This document shows, in pieces, positions 1-9,623 of a DNA stretch of 64,000 bases. This DNA comes from Limnothrix sp. FACHB-406. GTDB taxonomy: Bacteria; Cyanobacteriota; Cyanobacteriia; CACIAM-69d. Each line of letters begins with the position of its first letter. The first letter of the stretch is position 1. The position numbers and the translations under genes are program-made. The notes below the pieces were generated by a model. That model had not been told where the DNA came from. It did not search any database and worked only from the letters and a program-made list of their open reading frames with translations. The stretch lies in contig NZ_JACJSP010000006.1 of assembly GCF_014698235.1 (NCBI RefSeq), forward strand, positions 124,001 to 188,000, read 5' to 3'.

Positions 1-342
1 GCTGGTGACCCGCAAACCACCCAAGGCTCCCCGAAGCTTGATCAGGGGGTTTTTGGCGTAGTAAAACTCGAAGGCATTTTGCAGCGGATTGCCACCACGG
101 CCGCCCACGGGTGCATAGATCTGAATGTCGCGCCAGGAAAAAACCAGCAGGGTGGGCCGGAAGGCATCGATTTCCGCATCAAGGGCCGCTTTGAAGTCCA
201 AGGGCGGCACGGTTCCCAGGTCAAAAAGCCGCTGCTCGATCGCGGGAAACTGCTTGTGTACGTGGTCAGCGAGATAAACCACCCCGATCGGGAAGATGGG
301 GTTACAGGGCAGTCGGACGTACAAAATGCGATCGGCCATCAT
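1..342 (-). CDS. Cobalamin-binding radical SAM protein, N-terminal part (runs off the window)
   Basis: The first 114 codons of a minus-strand gene are present; the rest lies beyond the window edge. Two in-frame ATGs stand side by side (342 and 339), preceded by a GGGAAG-like ribosome site. The protein opens with RILYVRLPCNPIFPIGVVYLADH and continues with a segment containing LLVFSWRDIQIYAP, which fits the N-terminal Rossmann-like (B12-binding) part of cyanobacterial radical SAM enzymes. From memory it resembles a family called photosystem II high light acclimation radical SAM protein. The iron-sulfur CxxxCxxC motif would lie in the missing part, so the radical SAM assignment rests on overall resemblance and not on a catalytic motif. 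Confidence 0.6.
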   Translation of the reverse strand, partial: MMADRILYVRLPCNPIFPIGVVYLADHVHKQFPAIEQRLFDLGTVPPLDFKAALDAEIDAFRPTLLVFSWRDIQIYAPVGGRGGNPLQNAFEFYYAKNPLIKLRGALGGLRVTS

Positions 343-1020
343 CCACTTCCCTAACTGTCGCAACGGATCATTAAGGCTTGTTCATATAAGTTAACGATAG
401 CATCAGACCTTGGCCGGATTTCACCCGAGCCACCATTTCGGGCTAATTTTCTTCAAAAATTGGGCCCGCAAGAGTCGTCCCTGGAGTCTCCAGATCGTAG
501 CGGGTGGGTCTTGTCCGTTAGCAAATGGTGACGATTCCACACCTTGAATCGTCAAGCTCCCACGATTTCGGGAGCCTTGAGCTAGCATGAAAGAATAGAT
601 CAACTGGCAATTGAACCAATTGGTAAGAGTTGATCAAATTCATAGAATTTGCAGAGAACTTCACAAGAAATTCAAGGAAGTTTGAGGGAGATTTTATTTG
701 AATTTTTCAGAAAAATTAGGTTCTTTTCAAGACCTGTACCCAATAGAGCTTGGGTTGTGGGAGATTGCTATTGAGCCGCCACTTTCAGCTCAATTGAGAC
801 CCGTTTTAGTTGAGATTTGGTTGATCCTTAATCGAGCTTTGGTCGAGTCTTGTCAGGATCTTGATTTGGAAAATTGATGTTCGTTAGATTTTCTTAAAGA
901 TTCGAAAATTGAAAAGCCGCTCGTTGGTAATCGGGTTTACAGCTTGTCGGCAAAGGGGGTGTTAGCGTAGCAAAATCGTTCTATTCCCTTGATCTACCCT
1001 TGGCTCCTATCCCTGCAACC
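343..1020. other. Long AT-rich intergenic region
   Basis: This divergent region lies between the radical SAM gene (minus) and the DUF1830 gene (plus), so it should hold promoters for both. It is clearly AT-richer than the flanking genes. An inverted repeat ATTGAGC/GCTCAAT (770-776 and 788-794) could form a 7-bp stem with an 11-nt loop. I see no convincing tRNA, riboswitch or conserved ORF. Confidence 0.4.
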
Positions 1021-1380
1021 ATGGCACAAATTATCGATCCCATTCCCAATGACGATCGGCAAAAGCTCCTTTGCTGCTACGTCAATGCCACGAGCAAGAT
1101 TCAAGTTGCTCGGATCACGAACATTGCGAATTGGTATTTTGAACGGGTGGTTTTTCCGGGACAACGCTTGGTTTTTGAAGCGCTGCCAGAAGCACAACTG
1201 GAAATTCACACGGGCATGATGGCTAGCTCAATTCTTTCTGATCGAATTCCCTGTTCAGAATTGTCTTTTGAGGAAGACATGGAGAGTCTAATTGACTCGC
1301 CCGAGCGTGCGAATGAAACCGTTAATCGGGAAACCGAAACCCGTTCGGATCCGGAACCGGCCGTTTCGGTTGGGGCCTAG
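1021..1380 (+). CDS. DUF1830 family protein
   Basis: A small soluble protein of 119 residues from the ATG at 1021. The core (LLCCYVNATSKIQVARITNI followed by NWYFERVVFPGQRLVFEA and LEIHTGMM) matches the DUF1830 family, which is largely cyanobacterial and of unknown function. The family ends soon after the SSILSDRIPC segment; here a polar tail of about 40 residues rich in E, R, T and N follows. A TTG at 1000 is in frame, but the extra residues (MAPIPAT) do not look like the family, so the ATG is preferred. It stands alone, about 300 bp from the next gene. Confidence 0.8.
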   Translation: MAQIIDPIPNDDRQKLLCCYVNATSKIQVARITNIANWYFERVVFPGQRLVFEALPEAQLEIHTGMMASSILSDRIPCSELSFEEDMESLIDSPERANETVNRETETRSDPEPAVSVGA

Positions 1381-1678
1381 TGACCCATTAGTTGCTGGTC
1401 CAAAGACCGCCCAGAGGAGTAATGAGGCGGTCAGGGGGGACAGCTCGGATTGGGCTGGGTGTGATGGATACGACGCTGAAGGTGGTGCTGAGTTCTGAGG
1501 CCATGGCACTAGATGAGCAGCGCGAGACAGGCAGCGTAGATGTTAGGCTCGATGGAAGCGCTGTTATGGATCTCCGATGGTTAAGAAATGCTGTGACATT
1601 TTGTTAACTGATTGTTAATTCATCGGGTGCTCCATCTCATCTTGTCACTTCAGTTTTGAGCAACTTGAGCGAATTGAT

Positions 1679-2152
1679 TTGAACCTGCCGGATTTTTTGT
1701 GGCTGTGGCGAATTGCCGCATGGTCAATGGGCCTGACGCTGACGGCCTATAGTTTGCTGGGTGTGACGGGAGTGGTGTTGAGGCGCGATCGCTTAAGGTC
1801 TAGCGATCGCGCCTTAGCTATGACAACGACTATGGCAACGACCCTTCCAAGCTGGCTGCGCCCGCTGCACATCACCCTGGGCATTGGGTTGGTGGCGTTG
1901 GTGTTGCTGTTGCTGGGGGTGGGAATTGTCGGCACGCTGGGGCATTTTGGCAGCTTGGGCCACTCGCCCCACCTGCTGGCGGGATTGACCGTGGTGGGGT
2001 TGGTCGGCTTGTCGGCTTGGAGTGCGAGTCGGATTGCGATCGAGCGCCCTTGGGCCCGATCGCTCCATTGGCGCACTAATTTGGTTTTGTGCTTGGCCTT
2101 GCTGTGGGTATTGGGAACCGGTTGGACTGTGGTGCAGAAATACCTGCCCTAG
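1679..2152 (+). CDS. DUF4079 family membrane protein
   Basis: A 157-residue integral membrane protein. The N-terminal segment NLPDFLWLWRIAAWSMGL, the central LRPLHITLGIGLVALVLLLLGVGIVGTLGHFG and the C-terminal TGWTVVQKYLP are typical of the cyanobacterial DUF4079 family. About four hydrophobic segments are visible (residues about 8-32, 62-88, 100-118, 133-150). The start is TTG at 1679; no ATG lies nearby in frame, and the family begins at this NLP sequence. Residues 34-56 form a charged loop (RRDRLRSSDRALAMTTTMAT) that contains two HIP1 octamers in the DNA and may be an inserted low-complexity stretch. Function unknown. Confidence 0.75.
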   Translation: MNLPDFLWLWRIAAWSMGLTLTAYSLLGVTGVVLRRDRLRSSDRALAMTTTMATTLPSWLRPLHITLGIGLVALVLLLLGVGIVGTLGHFGSLGHSPHLLAGLTVVGLVGLSAWSASRIAIERPWARSLHWRTNLVLCLALLWVLGTGWTVVQKYLP

Positions 2153-2185
2153 CCCTTGATTAACCCTTAATGAATGAACCCTTGA

Positions 2186-3601
2186 TTAACCCTGTGGAGC
2201 AGCGATCGCGGTCTGATGTCGATCGCGGGCGGCGGCCAAGGCCTCTCGCACCTGCGCAAACCCCGTTCCCCCAAAGCTATTGCGGGCAGCAATCACCTGC
2301 TGAGGTGCGATCGCCCCATAGATATCGGCCTCAAACGCCGGGTGCAGCGCCTGCCATTCTTCGAGGGTCAGATCCTTCAGCAGCTTGCCCGCTTCCAAAC
2401 AGGTGCGCACCACCTTGCCCACCAGGTTGTAAGCTTCCCGGAAGGGTACGCCCTTGGCGGCCAAGTAATCAGCCACATCCGTCGCATTCGAGAAATCTTC
2501 GCTGACGGCCGCTTCCAACCGAGCCGTGCGGAAGCTCAATCCTTCGGAGAACAGAATGGTCATGGCTTCCAAGCAGCCTTGAACCGTCTTCACCGTGTCA
2601 AAGAGCGCTTCCTTATCCTCTTGCAGGTCTTTGTTGTAGGCCAGGGGCAAGCCCTTCATCAACACCAATAGGGCTTGGAGATGGCCAAACACGCGCCCGG
2701 TTTTGCCGCGCACCAACTCCGGCACGTCAGGGTTTTTCTTTTGGGGCATGATGCTGGAACCGGTGGAGCAGGTGTCGCCCAGTTTCACAAACCCAAATTC
2801 TTCAGAACACCAGAGGATCACTTCCTCGGAGAGGCGTGACAGGTGAACCATGATCAGGCTGGCGGCGCAGAGGAACTCCACGGCAAAGTCCCGATCGCTC
2901 ACCCCATCCAGGCTGTTGGCGTAGGGGCGATCAAACCCCAGCAGTTGGGCGGTGTAGTGGCGGTCGATCGGGAACGTTGTGCCTGCCAGGGCCCCGCTTC
3001 CCAAAGGACAAAGATTGGTGCGGCGGCGAATTTCGCCCAACCGTTCCCAGTCGCGAGCCGTCATTTCCACATAGGCCAGCAGGTGATGGGCGAGGCTCAC
3101 CGGTTGGGCCCGTTGCAGATGGGTATAGCCCGGAATCGGCGTTTCCACATAGGTTTCCGCCAAAGTCAGCAGGGCCCCTTGAAAGTCCAACAATTGCTGG
3201 CGAATTTGGTCAATCTGGTTTCGCAAATACAGGCGCGTATCGGTTCCCACCTGATCATTGCGCGATCGAGCCGTGTGCAGCTTTTTGCCCGCATCGCCAA
3301 TCAGTTCCGTGAGCCGTCGTTCCACCGCAAAGTGGACATCCTCCGCTTCCACACCCGGGTTGAACTGACCGGCGCGATATTCCTGGCGAATTTGCTCTAA
3401 ACCCGCCACAATTTGCTCGGCTTCCTCGGGGGCAATAATCCCCTGGTGACCCAACATCCGGGCATGGGCCTGGGAACCGGTCAAGTCATATTCAATTAGT
3501 TCAATATCAAACCCGATACTGGCATTAAAACGGGCGATCGCCGGATGCAACGCGCTTTCAAAACGTTGACTCCAGGTTTGGGTTTGGCTGGAATTGCTCA
3601 T
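2186..3601 (-). CDS. argH: Argininosuccinate lyase
   Basis: Cleaves argininosuccinate to arginine and fumarate, the last step of arginine synthesis, as a cytoplasmic homotetramer. The 471-residue product is of normal length. It carries the fumarase/aspartase superfamily signature [12 protein letters not shown] (about residues 281-292, with the catalytic serine), the THLQ histidine segment near residue 160 and [13 protein letters not shown] near residue 110. The ATG at 3601 is chosen; a TTG at 3610 would add only three residues. It is the last gene of the minus-strand run that begins at nusB. The order nusB-ftsY-phosphatase-argH is, as I recall, conserved in many cyanobacteria. Confidence 0.96.
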   Translation of the reverse strand: MSNSSQTQTWSQRFESALHPAIARFNASIGFDIELIEYDLTGSQAHARMLGHQGIIAPEEAEQIVAGLEQIRQEYRAGQFNPGVEAEDVHFAVERRLTELIGDAGKKLHTARSRNDQVGTDTRLYLRNQIDQIRQQLLDFQGALLTLAETYVETPIPGYTHLQRAQPVSLAHHLLAYVEMTARDWERLGEIRRRTNLCPLGSGALAGTTFPIDRHYTAQLLGFDRPYANSLDGVSDRDFAVEFLCAASLIMVHLSRLSEEVILWCSEEFGFVKLGDTCSTGSSIMPQKKNPDVPELVRGKTGRVFGHLQALLVLMKGLPLAYNKDLQEDKEALFDTVKTVQGCLEAMTILFSEGLSFRTARLEAAVSEDFSNATDVADYLAAKGVPFREAYNLVGKVVRTCLEAGKLLKDLTLEEWQALHPAFEADIYGAIAPQQVIAARNSFGGTGFAQVREALAAARDRHQTAIAAPQG

Positions 3602-3746
3602 GGTGGGCAAAGGATCGACCGCCGCTCACGACAGTCAAAAGTGGCAATCAGGAACGGCAATCAGTATCCCATGCCAACGTTAAGGAAATGTGCTTATTGC
3701 GACGACAATCCAAAGCTTGCTGCCCGCCATCGAAGCGCCATCTTCC

Positions 3747-4094
3747 TTAGCCGTAGGTGGTGGCTTGGCGAATGATGTATCCCAACACGAGACCAATCAA
3801 TAGGGCCCAAATTTGCCCCGTTTGCACAAAATGAGACCAAAATCGCTGGATTTGCCCCATGAAATCGGGAGTTTCAAACTGAGCCGCAAAAAGGGTGGGA
3901 TGGGCCAAGCTGGGGCCGCCGGCCATCGCCCCTTGGGCCAAGCTGCCCAGCAGGAACACCACTAAGCAGCCAATCACAGCCCAAAGCAAGGTGCTGACCC
4001 AGCTCGATCGTCGATCGAACCGCAGCCAGCGCCGTCGCCCAGTGGAATTAACGGGCGGCTGGGAAGACGTTTCATAATCCATGGGATGACGCAT
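3747..4094 (-). CDS. Small two-helix membrane protein, unknown function
   Basis: A 115-residue protein with a basic, polar N-terminus (RRRWLRFDRRSSW) and two predicted membrane helices: WVSTLLWAVIGCLVVFLLGS near residues 32-51 and a C-terminal IWALLIGLVLGYIIR. The loop between them is about 40 residues. By the positive-inside rule both ends are probably cytoplasmic. The ATG at 4094 has an AGAGG ribosome site at a good distance; GTG 4100 and ATG 4082 are alternatives. It lies between the phosphatase gene and argH in the same direction. I do not recognise a family. Confidence 0.6.
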   Translation of the reverse strand: MRHPMDYETSSQPPVNSTGRRRWLRFDRRSSWVSTLLWAVIGCLVVFLLGSLAQGAMAGGPSLAHPTLFAAQFETPDFMGQIQRFWSHFVQTGQIWALLIGLVLGYIIRQATTYG

Positions 4095-4329
4095 AATCAC
4101 TACCTCTGCGACAACGATCCTTCAGGGCACCCCCCTCGGGTTGAGTGCTTCCACAGTAACCAGTTTGCGAGAAAATTCAACCGATTTGGTCAATCGTCAG
4201 GAGTTCTGGCCGGGGAGCCTGACCTGCAAACCCAGTGGGCAATCTGCCTGGGAAATACTCGCTGATCTTCAGCAAACGCTGCTCTTCAGCAAAGTTGATT
4301 AACTCTCCAAAATATTCCTGAATCTTGCC

Positions 4330-5838
4330 TCAGACTAACTGCATGGCGGTCGATCGCGGTAAGTCTGGCAGTTGCGGTTCCTGGGTAATGCGCAGAACAA
4401 TGCCGGTCATGTCGTCGGAATTGCGATTTTCGGAACCGATGAACTCCTGCACCCGATCGAACAAGTGATTCAGAATTCCTTGGGCGTTGTCGTAGTTGTG
4501 GCAAGCCCAATAAAACCCATCCCGCAGGCGATCTTCCTCAAACCGTTGGCCACGGGGATCAGCCGCATCGGTGAAGCCATCGGTGAAAAAGATGATCGTG
4601 TCGCCCGGATAAAGCTGAATTTGGGCATCGTTGAATTCACTGTTGGCATCTAGGCCAATCAACATGCCTTCGGTATCTAGAGCCACGATTTGATCCGATC
4701 GCGATTGCCAAAGCAGCGGTGGGTTATGGGCCGCGTTGCTGTAGGACAGAATCCGCGTTTTCGGGTCATATTCCGAATAAAACAGGGTGACGAACCGGTG
4801 GGAATTTTCCAAGTCCGCATACATCACCCGGTTCAGATGGTGCAAAATTCGTGCGGGGGAATGGCCGTTCAACACCTCAGCCCGCAACATGCCCCGGGTC
4901 ATGGTCATGATCAGGCCAGCGGGCACGCCTTTGCCCATCACATCCCCGATCGCGATGCTCCAGGGGGTGGTTTCCGTGCCGCCGAGTTTTGTTTGGGCGT
5001 TGCGACCCAGGCTGGGGGAACCATTGCGACAAACGGGAATGAAGTCGTAATAATCGCCACCCACCCGATCGGCCGTTTCGCAACGGGCCGCCAGATCAAC
5101 ACCTTGAATTTTGGGATATTGGCGCGGCAGCAACCGCAGTTGAATTTCGGCCCCAATTTCCAATTCCCGATCGAGCCGTTCCTTTTTCCGCAGCTCAACG
5201 GTTAAGTCGGCATTGTCGATCGCCACGGCCGTTTGATCTGCCACCAGTCGCACCAGTTTTTGGCGCTTGGAAGTCCAGGCAAAATCCGGCGCACAACAGA
5301 AGGCATAGAGCCGGCCCCGCTCCACCTCGTTCACCAAAATGGATGCCCCAAAAACCCGCACACCGGCTCCCAAGGAATCGGCCACGGTTTGATCCAACAG
5401 GGCGATCGCGCCGGGATCAAATTCCACCTTGTGATCCTTGGTGGCATTGGCCGTCAGCACCCCTGTCACCTTGCGTGTGGCCAACTCCAGGGCCCGCCGG
5501 ATGGGCCGCACCTGACAGCGGTGATCCCCTAACTCCTGACAGTGCAACTGTTCTAGGCGTACTTGCCCATTGGGCCGAAACAGCACCAACGCCCCGCCGT
5601 CCGCATCGGCAACTCGGGTGGCAATCAAGGGAATCAGTTCCAGAAACTGATTCAGATTTTTGAAGCTCCGGAGGGCGAACCCCAGGGAACTGAGCAGGTC
5701 TTGGACTTTGTATTGTTCGCGGTTGAGACGGGCAACCAGTTCCTTCAGGGCAAAGACAGGGGTATTGTCGCCCGCCGCTAACAGATCAGCCGGGTCAGGA
5801 GGTTGCGATGAGGTGTGAGGGGCAGGGGCAGCGGACAT
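4330..5838 (-). CDS. GAF domain-SpoIIE/PP2C serine phosphatase (RsbU-like)
   Basis: A 502-residue protein phosphatase of the SpoIIE/RsbU branch of PP2C, which dephosphorylates anti-sigma-factor antagonists in partner-switching pathways. An N-terminal GAF domain (about residues 55-215) precedes a linker helix and the catalytic domain (about 235-475). Metal-binding motifs are intact: DRVGGDYYDF, IAIGDVMGKGVPAGL and FFTDGFTDAADPRGQRF. The ATG at 5838 gives a typical length. The gene follows ftsY by about 195 bp. Its substrate and the ligand of the GAF domain cannot be read from the sequence; no STAS antagonist or anti-sigma kinase gene is adjacent, so partners must be elsewhere. Confidence 0.88.
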   Translation of the reverse strand: MSAAPAPHTSSQPPDPADLLAAGDNTPVFALKELVARLNREQYKVQDLLSSLGFALRSFKNLNQFLELIPLIATRVADADGGALVLFRPNGQVRLEQLHCQELGDHRCQVRPIRRALELATRKVTGVLTANATKDHKVEFDPGAIALLDQTVADSLGAGVRVFGASILVNEVERGRLYAFCCAPDFAWTSKRQKLVRLVADQTAVAIDNADLTVELRKKERLDRELEIGAEIQLRLLPRQYPKIQGVDLAARCETADRVGGDYYDFIPVCRNGSPSLGRNAQTKLGGTETTPWSIAIGDVMGKGVPAGLIMTMTRGMLRAEVLNGHSPARILHHLNRVMYADLENSHRFVTLFYSEYDPKTRILSYSNAAHNPPLLWQSRSDQIVALDTEGMLIGLDANSEFNDAQIQLYPGDTIIFFTDGFTDAADPRGQRFEEDRLRDGFYWACHNYDNAQGILNHLFDRVQEFIGSENRNSDDMTGIVLRITQEPQLPDLPRSTAMQLV

Positions 5839-6033
5839 TTCAAGGATCGATGAGCGATCGTGCCAGAGCGCCCAGTTTTGAGTTAGCTATGGTAGCGCCA
5901 AATCACTGGACTGCCAACAAAACAACAGAATTCAGAGAGGGCTTGTCAGTAGGACTGTTCGATCGGGTGTTGGGTTTTGTTGGTCAATCCCACCCCCCCA
6001 ATTGCCACGGACTACCCGTTGACTAACCATCGC

Positions 6034-7797
6034 CTAACCGTTGAGCAGCGCCTCTACAAATTCGTAGCTAGAGAAGGGGCGCAGCGCTTCAATGCTTTCC
6101 CCCGCACCAATGAACCGGATGGGGAGATTGAGCTGCTGGGCGATCGCCAGGGCAATCCCCCCCTTAGCGGTGCTGTCGAGTTTAGTGAGGACTACGCCGC
6201 TCAGTTTAGCGGCTTCTGCAAAGACCTTAGCTTGCTGGAGGCCGTTTTGTCCTTGGGTGGCATCCAAAACCAACAGCGACTCCACGATCGCGCCGGGGGC
6301 CTGCTTGTCGATGATCCGGCGAATTTTAGCCAGCTCATCCATCAAATTCTTTTTGTTTTGCAGACGGCCAGCGGTGTCCACCAACAGCAATTCCGTTTCG
6401 CGGGCAGTGGCGGCGGTAATCGCATCGAAAACCACGGCGGCGGGGTCGGTATTTTTGCCGGGGTTAGCGATCGTTTCCACACCGGCTCGATCGCCCCAAA
6501 CTTTCACCTGCTCCACGGCGGCGGCCCGGAAGGTGTCCCCCGCTGCAATCAGACAGCGGTAACCGGACTTGCTGCCCAGGCGGGCCAACTTCCCGATCGT
6601 GGTGGTTTTGCCTGCGCCATTCACACCCACAATCAGCCAAATATTCAGCTTGCCTTTTTCGGGAGCCAATAGGGGCAAGGTATCTGCGCCCGCCTCGCGG
6701 ATGGGGCGATCGAGCAAATCCCGCAAGATCTGTTTCAAATAGGCGATCGCCGCTTCGGGGGGCAGGGCTTCTTCGCGCACCTTGTCTTGCAAAGCGCCAA
6801 TGATCGCATCCGTCGCTTCCACGCCCGCATCGGCCTGGAGCAGCAGGGCTTCGATTTCTTCAACCGCATCCGCATTCAGCGGCCCCTGACCAACCAAAGA
6901 CTTGAGCTGATTCACCAGGCCGCGGCGGGTTTTGTCTAGCCCTTGGCGCAAACGGGTGAGCCACTCAATTTCCTCGGCGGAAATGTCTTCCGGGCGACGA
7001 CCCTGGGCCGCCAAAATTTCCGCCGACCACAGGAAGTTTTCATCAAAAACGATCGCCCCCGGTGGCAGGGCTGCCGGTTCCGCTTCGGCCACGGGTTCCG
7101 GCTCCGGTTCCGGTTCCACAATCGCCTCGGCCTTGACCCGTTCCAGCCGTTCCGCGCGATCGGCCTCGGCCCGCTCCAGCAAGGAAGCCGACTCCGAAAG
7201 GGTGGGGCTAGCTGCCGCGATCGGTTCCGTTGGCTCAACGGGTTCCGGTTCCGGCTCTGGGGCAACTGGCGGTTGCTGAAGGTTTTGGTAAGCCGCTTTG
7301 GCCCACTGCAACAACTCATCCGCGTTGGAAGGAGCTGTTATCACTGGTTCCGGCTCTGGGGCGGGTTCCGGCGCTTCAGCCACCAACGGGGGAGCGGCCA
7401 CGGGCGCAACCGGTGCGGCGATCAGTTCCGGCTCCGGTGTTGATTCTGGCTCGGTTGGTTCCGGTAATTCTGGTTCGGTTACTTCTGGCTCTGGGGCGAT
7501 CGACTCCGGCTCCGGTTCTGGCTCCGGTTCCGGCTCCGGTTCCGGCTCCGGTTCCAAAGCAGCGATCGGTTCCGGTTCTGGCTCCGGGGTCAACTCCACC
7601 GTCAGCACCTCAACCGCGACCGGCTCCGGTTCTGGCTCGGACTGAGGCTCAGGGTCGGGTTCCGCTTCCCCTTCTGGAGCCGTGGGGGTCGTTTCCGGGG
7701 CTGTTTCCGTGGGCTGTGCATCCGTGGGCTTGTCGGAGTCAAACTCAACGTAAAACTTCTCTTGGGAAAACTGACGTTGGAACCAGTTAAAAACCAT
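6034..7797 (-). CDS. ftsY: Signal recognition particle receptor FtsY
   Basis: The membrane-associated GTPase that docks the SRP-ribosome complex for co-translational insertion of membrane proteins. The C-terminal NG domain is complete: P-loop [10 protein letters not shown] at about residues 391-400, [17 protein letters not shown] and a GGIALAIA closing motif. The ATG at 7797 ([10 protein letters not shown], the usual cyanobacterial start) is preferred over an upstream in-frame start at 7845. The N-terminal A domain, about residues 17-270, is very acidic and made largely of Glu-Pro dipeptides encoded by a GGTTCC/GGCTCC-type DNA repeat. Product 587 residues, longer than usual because of this region. 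It is 75 bp downstream of nusB. Confidence 0.96.
   Translation of the reverse strand: MVFNWFQRQFSQEKFYVEFDSDKPTDAQPTETAPETTPTAPEGEAEPDPEPQSEPEPEPVAVEVLTVELTPEPEPEPIAALEPEPEPEPEPEPEPEPESIAPEPEVTEPELPEPTEPESTPEPELIAAPVAPVAAPPLVAEAPEPAPEPEPVITAPSNADELLQWAKAAYQNLQQPPVAPEPEPEPVEPTEPIAAASPTLSESASLLERAEADRAERLERVKAEAIVEPEPEPEPVAEAEPAALPPGAIVFDENFLWSAEILAAQGRRPEDISAEEIEWLTRLRQGLDKTRRGLVNQLKSLVGQGPLNADAVEEIEALLLQADAGVEATDAIIGALQDKVREEALPPEAAIAYLKQILRDLLDRPIREAGADTLPLLAPEKGKLNIWLIVGVNGAGKTTTIGKLARLGSKSGYRCLIAAGDTFRAAAVEQVKVWGDRAGVETIANPGKNTDPAAVVFDAITAATARETELLLVDTAGRLQNKKNLMDELAKIRRIIDKQAPGAIVESLLVLDATQGQNGLQQAKVFAEAAKLSGVVLTKLDSTAKGGIALAIAQQLNLPIRFIGAGESIEALRPFSSYEFVEALLNG
7071..7662. repeat. Simple repeat encoding the Glu-Pro-rich A domain of FtsY
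   Basis: Hexamer-based repeats of GGTTCC and GGCTCC (plus-strand view), densest at 7507-7556, encode alternating Glu-Pro on the minus strand. Such repeats expand and contract by slippage, so the length of the acidic arm is likely to differ between strains. Confidence 0.8.
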
Positions 7798-7872
7798 CGA
7801 TCGCGACCTTAGCAGTGACAGGAAGGCAAAGGAGCCAGGAAACAAAAAGTTAAAGACAGAGTAGCGCGGCCC

Positions 7873-8511
7873 CTAGGCACGGGTGGCCTTCATTTGGTCG
7901 ATCGCCCGGCGCAACACACCGTTAATGAATCGGTAGCTGTCGGCCTCACTGTAGCGCTTAGCCAGCTCCACTGCTTCGTTAACCGCCACTTGCGGTGGCG
8001 TTTTCAGATAACAAATTTCCGCGATCGCCATGCGCAAAATATCCCGATCGATCCGTGCCAATCGGCTTAATTGCCAATCCACCATGCTGTCCGTCAAGGT
8101 TTGGTCAATCTCCGCCTGGTAGCGAGCCACCTTTGTCACCAAATCCAGAGCGTAATCTTGCACGTTCAGTTGTCCCGCCGCTTGCAGCATCTCTGGCAGT
8201 TCAACAGCCATGCCCAAGCGATTGATTGCTGACTGAGTAAACTCGATCGCCTCCTTCACCATGGCCACCGATCGCTGAGCATCGCTGGCCCGAATTTCCT
8301 CCCGCAACAGTTCCGTTTTGAGCAAACGCTCATTGCCCCGTTGCAATTCTGCGCTGGCCATCTCCAGGGTTTCCCGCACCTCAGCCATCAGGGTACGCAC
8401 GGCCGCTTGCAACAGATCTTTTAGATCACGGTCTTGGAGTTTTTCAGGTTTATTGGGGAGCTGGCTAATGCTGAGGAGAGCCAGTTCACGGGCAATTCGG
8501 CGAGCTTGCAT
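7873..8511 (-). CDS. nusB: Transcription antitermination factor NusB
   Basis: An RNA-binding component of the antitermination complex that acts on rRNA operons with NusE (S10). The 213-residue product starts with QARRIARELALLSISQ, the conserved NusB N-terminus. It ends with the typical core: AEICYLKTPPQVAVNEAVELAKRY followed by RFINGVLRRA. An internal segment of about 60 residues (about 30-90, heptad-like with EMASAELQRGNERLLKTEL) is larger than in proteobacterial NusB, as is usual in cyanobacteria. The ATG at 8511 is chosen; the open frame continues to 8589 but upstream residues do not look like NusB. First gene of the nusB-ftsY run. Confidence 0.93.
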   Translation of the reverse strand: MQARRIARELALLSISQLPNKPEKLQDRDLKDLLQAAVRTLMAEVRETLEMASAELQRGNERLLKTELLREEIRASDAQRSVAMVKEAIEFTQSAINRLGMAVELPEMLQAAGQLNVQDYALDLVTKVARYQAEIDQTLTDSMVDWQLSRLARIDRDILRMAIAEICYLKTPPQVAVNEAVELAKRYSEADSYRFINGVLRRAIDQMKATRA

Positions 8512-9101
8512 GGGGTTGAAGGGAAAATGCAGGGTGAAAGAAGCGCGATCGCCCAGGATAGCGCTCTTTGCCGCACAGCGATCCGTCACGCGGCCAGCAC
8601 CATCAAGGGCGGCTAATTGCTCTCAAGTGTTGCACCGGTCGGAACCGCCGACAAGGTACGGAACTCACCCACCAAGCGATCACGCGCCCTAACGGGTTTT
8701 AGCGTTGTTCAGATTACTGGTTTCGATCGCCTGTTCAGGGGCCGCTGGCAACGTCTTTTGCGATTTTTGCGATGTCAAATTTTGCGATGTCAAACCCAAG
8801 GCCAGCAACCCTCAGGAAAGGGAAGCCGAAGCCACATCATCAAATTGCCTTTAATCTTGATGTTCTGATTGGGCGATCGTCAGGGGCAAGGGGCTTAAGC
8901 CCCTTGTCTTTTTTGACTGTTGGAGTTAGTAAAGGATCGATTTTGGATAGTCAGATTTGAAATTTCAAACAGGCTTCTTAATCAGCAGTCGCAGCGCCGA
9001 ATTGCATGTTAACCAACCGCCGCTCATGGCTAATGCTTCAGATCAATCCCAGACCAATTGCAGATCAATTCCCCATTAATTTGCAGAAACTAACTTGCAG
9101 A
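8512..9101. other. Intergenic region with a palindromic repeat
   Basis: This holds the upstream region of nusB and the downstream region of ssb, both on the minus strand. A direct repeat TTTTGCGATG with TTTTGCGATG lies near 8763-8790, and the 20-bp palindrome at 8887-8906 is annotated separately. No conserved ORF or RNA gene is visible. Confidence 0.4.
8887..8906. repeat. Dispersed 20-bp perfect palindrome, copy 1
   Basis: The sequence is CAAGGGGCTTAAGCCCCTTG, a perfect inverted repeat. This copy is 195 bp past the ssb stop codon. Five bases to the left and four to the right are also identical to copy 3 (27951-27970). A T-run follows on the plus strand, but the neighbouring genes are on the minus strand, so it is not a simple terminator for them. 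Confidence 0.9.
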
Positions 9102-9479
9102 TCAAAATTCGTCGTAGTCGCTATAGCCGCCACCATTGCCGCCCCCTTCACTGGCATCCCGCTTGGAACCCAAAAGCTGCAAATCTCGCACCACCACCAC
9201 GGGACTAGTCCGCTGGGCCCCAGACTGGCGATCGGTCCAGGTATCAATTTTTAGGCTGCCTTGCACTGCAATTTCCTTGCCCTTGCGCACATAGTTGGCG
9301 GCCACCTCAGCGGTTTTGCCCCAAATTTCCAAATTGAACCAATCGGGCCCATCATCGCGATTGCGTGAAGGGCGGTTCACCGCCAGGGTCAAGCGACATT
9401 TCACCGATCCAGACTCGAAATAGCGCACATCGGGATCACTGCCAGCGCGGCCCACCAGATTGACAACATTGATGCTCAT
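9102..9479 (-). CDS. ssb: Single-stranded DNA-binding protein, paralogue 1
   Basis: Binds and protects single-stranded DNA in replication and repair. The 125-residue product has the bacterial SSB OB fold (NVVNLVGRAGSDPDVRYFESG, WFNLEIWGKTAEVAANYVRKG, IAVQGSLKIDTW). A Gly-rich linker follows, then a short acidic tail ending DYDEF. The tail keeps acidic residues and a terminal Phe but lacks the Ile-Pro of the usual DDIPF tip that recruits partner proteins. A second SSB with a canonical tip (ending DEIPF) is at 44998-45459. The ATG at 9479 gives the family start MSINVVNLVG. Confidence 0.92.
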   Translation of the reverse strand: MSINVVNLVGRAGSDPDVRYFESGSVKCRLTLAVNRPSRNRDDGPDWFNLEIWGKTAEVAANYVRKGKEIAVQGSLKIDTWTDRQSGAQRTSPVVVVRDLQLLGSKRDASEGGGNGGGYSDYDEF

Positions 9480-9623
9480 GGTAACTACCGATTACAGCCA
9501 TTTCATTCAAGCAACTTGCGGCAGCCAATTCAACTGAATACTGATGAATACTCAGCAAATACTCAGCACATGCTAGGCAATTTGTAGGGCCAACGGAGAA
9601 AGATTAAAAGATTAATCACAGGC

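Noticed and set aside
1392-1607. 71-codon plus-strand ORF after the DUF1830 gene
   Set aside because: No motif or homology I recognise; composition typical of non-coding spacer.
8887-8906. Palindrome as a simple rho-independent terminator
   Set aside because: Only this copy has a T-run, and it is on the strand opposite to both neighbouring genes.
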